Below are positions 62,054 to 63,579 of a stretch of 63,579 nucleotides of DNA, one piece after another. How positions within the stretch are numbered: position 1 is the first letter of the stretch; each line of letters opens with the position of its first letter. Under the pieces are notes generated by a model that ran no database searches, was not told where the DNA came from, and saw only the letters and a list, made by a program, of their open reading frames with translations. The stretch is from a bacterium 210917-SL.2.15. Its GTDB lineage: Bacteria > Bacillota > Clostridia > Oscillospirales > Oscillospiraceae. The stretch covers positions 1-63,579 of the forward strand of contig JAJCJC010000013.1 in assembly GCA_020555605.1 (NCBI GenBank), read 5' to 3'. Made by a program: the position numbers and the translations under genes.

Positions 62054-63517
62054 CTATGCCGTTTCTTGCTGTTTTTGATTGGAATGGTGGGCTTCTTCGA
62101 TAGCCCGTGAAAAGTCAAATGCACCGATAAAGTTGTAAACGATGGTGATCTCCCGCGTCTTGGATTTCCTGTCAGCATGGGAAACCTCGATGTGGTCTAT
62201 GAACTCCCGGAGAATGGTGGCGTCAAGTTCTTTCATGTCTGTGTATTTCTTAACCACAGATACAAACGCCTTGACATCGGTTTGCTGCTTGTCCTGCTGT
62301 TTCAGGTCTTGCCGCAAAACCTCCGCCATGTTCTTCAAGTTCCGCTGTTCATGTTCATAGTCATGGGACAGTTTGATAAAGCGTTCATCCGTCAGCTTAC
62401 CAGTAACATTATCTTCGTACAGGTGGGAAATAATCGTATCAAGCTCGCTGATCCGCAGGTCTGCTTTAGAGAGCGTTTCTCGTTTCCTTGTCAGGTCTGC
62501 GCTCTGATTCCTCATGCTGCTGTCTGCTGCGTCCTGAACAAACGCGGCTTCATGCTCATTGACATACTGGATGGCCTCGCGGAGATTCCGCAGGACGATT
62601 TCATGCAGGATCACGTTACGGATGGAATGTGTCGTGCAAAGCGTCCGATCCTTGCGATAGGTGGAGCAGATAAAATACTTCTGCGCCTCGGTGAAGTGCG
62701 TCGCCCTGCATTGATACATCTTTCCGCCGCACTCTGCACAGTAGAGAAGCCCGGAGAACATTCCCATATCGCCCATTTTGGTAGGGCGACGGCGGGATTT
62801 GCGGATGTTCTGCACAATGAGAAAAACGCTTTCCTCGATGATCGGCGGCTGGGTGTTCTCAAAGATCATCCAATCCGTCGGGTCATTCCAAAGTTTCTTC
62901 TTGCTTTTGTAGGACTATTTTTTGGTCTTGAAATTCACCGTATGCCCCAGATAGTCCATACGAGACAAAATGCGTGATACCGTTTCGTTTGTCCACTTGT
63001 AAGGATCAGCCGTAGGCTTATTGCTTGCCGGTAGCCCTTTAGTGTGGCAGTAAGCGGTAGGATTTAAGACTTGATTTTTACGCAGCCACTTTGCAATTTG
63101 TGTTGGCCCCAGCCCATCCACACAGAGGGAAAATATCTTCTGAACAATAGCAGCAGCTTCCTCGTCCACAATCCATTTTTTCTTATCCTCCGGGTCTTTC
63201 ATATACCCATAAGGCGGGATTGTAGTGAGGTGTTCGCCGGATTTCCCCTTGCTCTGCCAAGTGGCGCGTATCTTCTTTGAGGTATCCCGGGCGTACATCT
63301 CATTAAAGACGTTGCGGATCGCGGTAAACTCATTATCGCCCCGCGTACTGTCCACTCCATCATTGACGGCAACAAAATGAACACCAAATTCAGGAAAGAC
63401 AATATCCGTATACATTCCTACTTGCAGATAGTCGCGCCCCAAGCGGCTCATATCTTCTTGTGTCAAGTAGGGACTAAAAAAATTTTGAGAATTTACAAGC
63501 CGTTCATAGGTGGACAA
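62054..63517 (-). pseudogene. TndX/TnpX-type large serine recombinase, truncated with internal stop
   Basis: The reading frame is one, interrupted by TAG at 62915-62917 between VNFKTKK and SYKSKKKLWND. Upstream: MSRLGRDYLQVGMYTDIVFP, NNGVDS-like VNDGVDSTRGDNEF, then recombinase domain (IPPYGYMKDPEDKKKWIVDEE). Downstream: zinc-ribbon GLLYCAECGGKMYQCRATHF, coiled coil and DUF4368-like C terminus (FIDHIEVSHADRKSKTREITI). The first about 90 residues, with the catalytic Ser, are replaced by unrelated sequence before 63454. It is a mobile-element remnant, probably of a Tn4451/Tn5397-type element. Confidence 0.88.
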
Positions 63518-63535
63518 CCACCCGTGAACGGCTTG
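63496..63535. repeat. inverted repeat at the recombinase 5' junction
   Basis: CAAGCCGTTCA (63496-63506) and its complement (63525-63535), with an inner GGTGG/CCACC stem. It lies where homology to the recombinase ends and may be the terminator of the gene further right. Confidence 0.5.
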
Positions 63536-63579
63536 CGTTTTCTCTATGCTCTTGTGCCGTGCTTTGTGCGGCGCTTCTT

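Noticed and set aside
1..63579. CRISPR array, prophage or restriction-modification locus
   Set aside because: No regularly spaced direct repeats, phage structural genes or methyltransferase/endonuclease motifs were seen.

Overview
The window looks like chromosome of an anaerobic, endospore-forming Clostridia bacterium, most likely a gut Oscillospirales/Ruminococcaceae-type butyrate producer. The evidence is the spoIIA (spoIIAA-spoIIAB-sigF) and spoIIG (spoIIGA-sigE) operons, a crt-hbd-bcd-etfB-etfA butyrate operon, a CODH plus [FeFe]-hydrogenase pair, a type III glutamine synthetase, a T-box leader and moderately high GC (by eye). No rRNA, tRNA or CRISPR array was recognised. The species assignment is inference.

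Layout. 0.1-2.1 kb: hairpins at the left edge, a GNAT acetyltransferase and an MFS transporter. 2.4-4.7 kb: a strong promoter, a 48-aa protein, a radical SAM protein and its partner (putative DNA repair). 4.7-6.2 kb: spoIIA. 6.4-10 kb: T-box (valine specifier), a YcxB-like membrane protein and valS. 10-12 kb: two AT-rich orphan genes and a PadR module. 11.9-15.6 kb: divergent CODH and [FeFe] hydrogenase under a strong promoter with a palindrome and an attenuator-like leader. 15.7-22.4 kb: trxB-trxA, spoIIG, DUF951-hisC, an S1 protein, rarA. 22.6-30 kb: nth, a decayed sigma-54 regulator/citrate transporter/AtuA-like cluster, three small genes of unknown function, marR, a frameshifted YhdH-type oxidoreductase, citrate synthase. 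30-38 kb: a probable operon of aminotransferase, trpS, tagO-like, wecB and an anchored lipoprotein-like gene; then gltX and spoIIM. 38-44 kb: nitrogen region with an ANTAR regulator, a GlnA that has lost most catalytic residues, glnN behind a leader terminator and a broken Amt-GlnK fusion. 44-50 kb: glpK and the molybdenum cofactor operon mobB-(MPT-binding)-moaC-mogA-moeA. 50-62 kb: esterase, ATP-grasp, butyrate operon, trmB, MerR regulator, a broken beta-helix surface protein, hemolysin III. 62-63.6 kb: remnant of a TndX/TnpX-type serine recombinase cut by the window edge.

Two signals stand out. One is the CODH/[FeFe] hydrogenase operon: the CODH keeps the metal ligands but has Gln where the catalytic Lys is expected, and the operon has its own terminator inside a ~200-nt leader. 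The other is a set of genes (sigma-54 activator, CitMHS transporter, Vat-like acetyltransferase, Amt, M20 peptidase, beta-helix protein) that each appear to have lost an internal segment while keeping both ends. That suggests gene erosion by short-repeat deletion, unless it is an assembly artefact. The nitrogen region may also hold a sensor pair made of a pseudo-glutamine synthetase and an ANTAR antiterminator acting on leader terminators.
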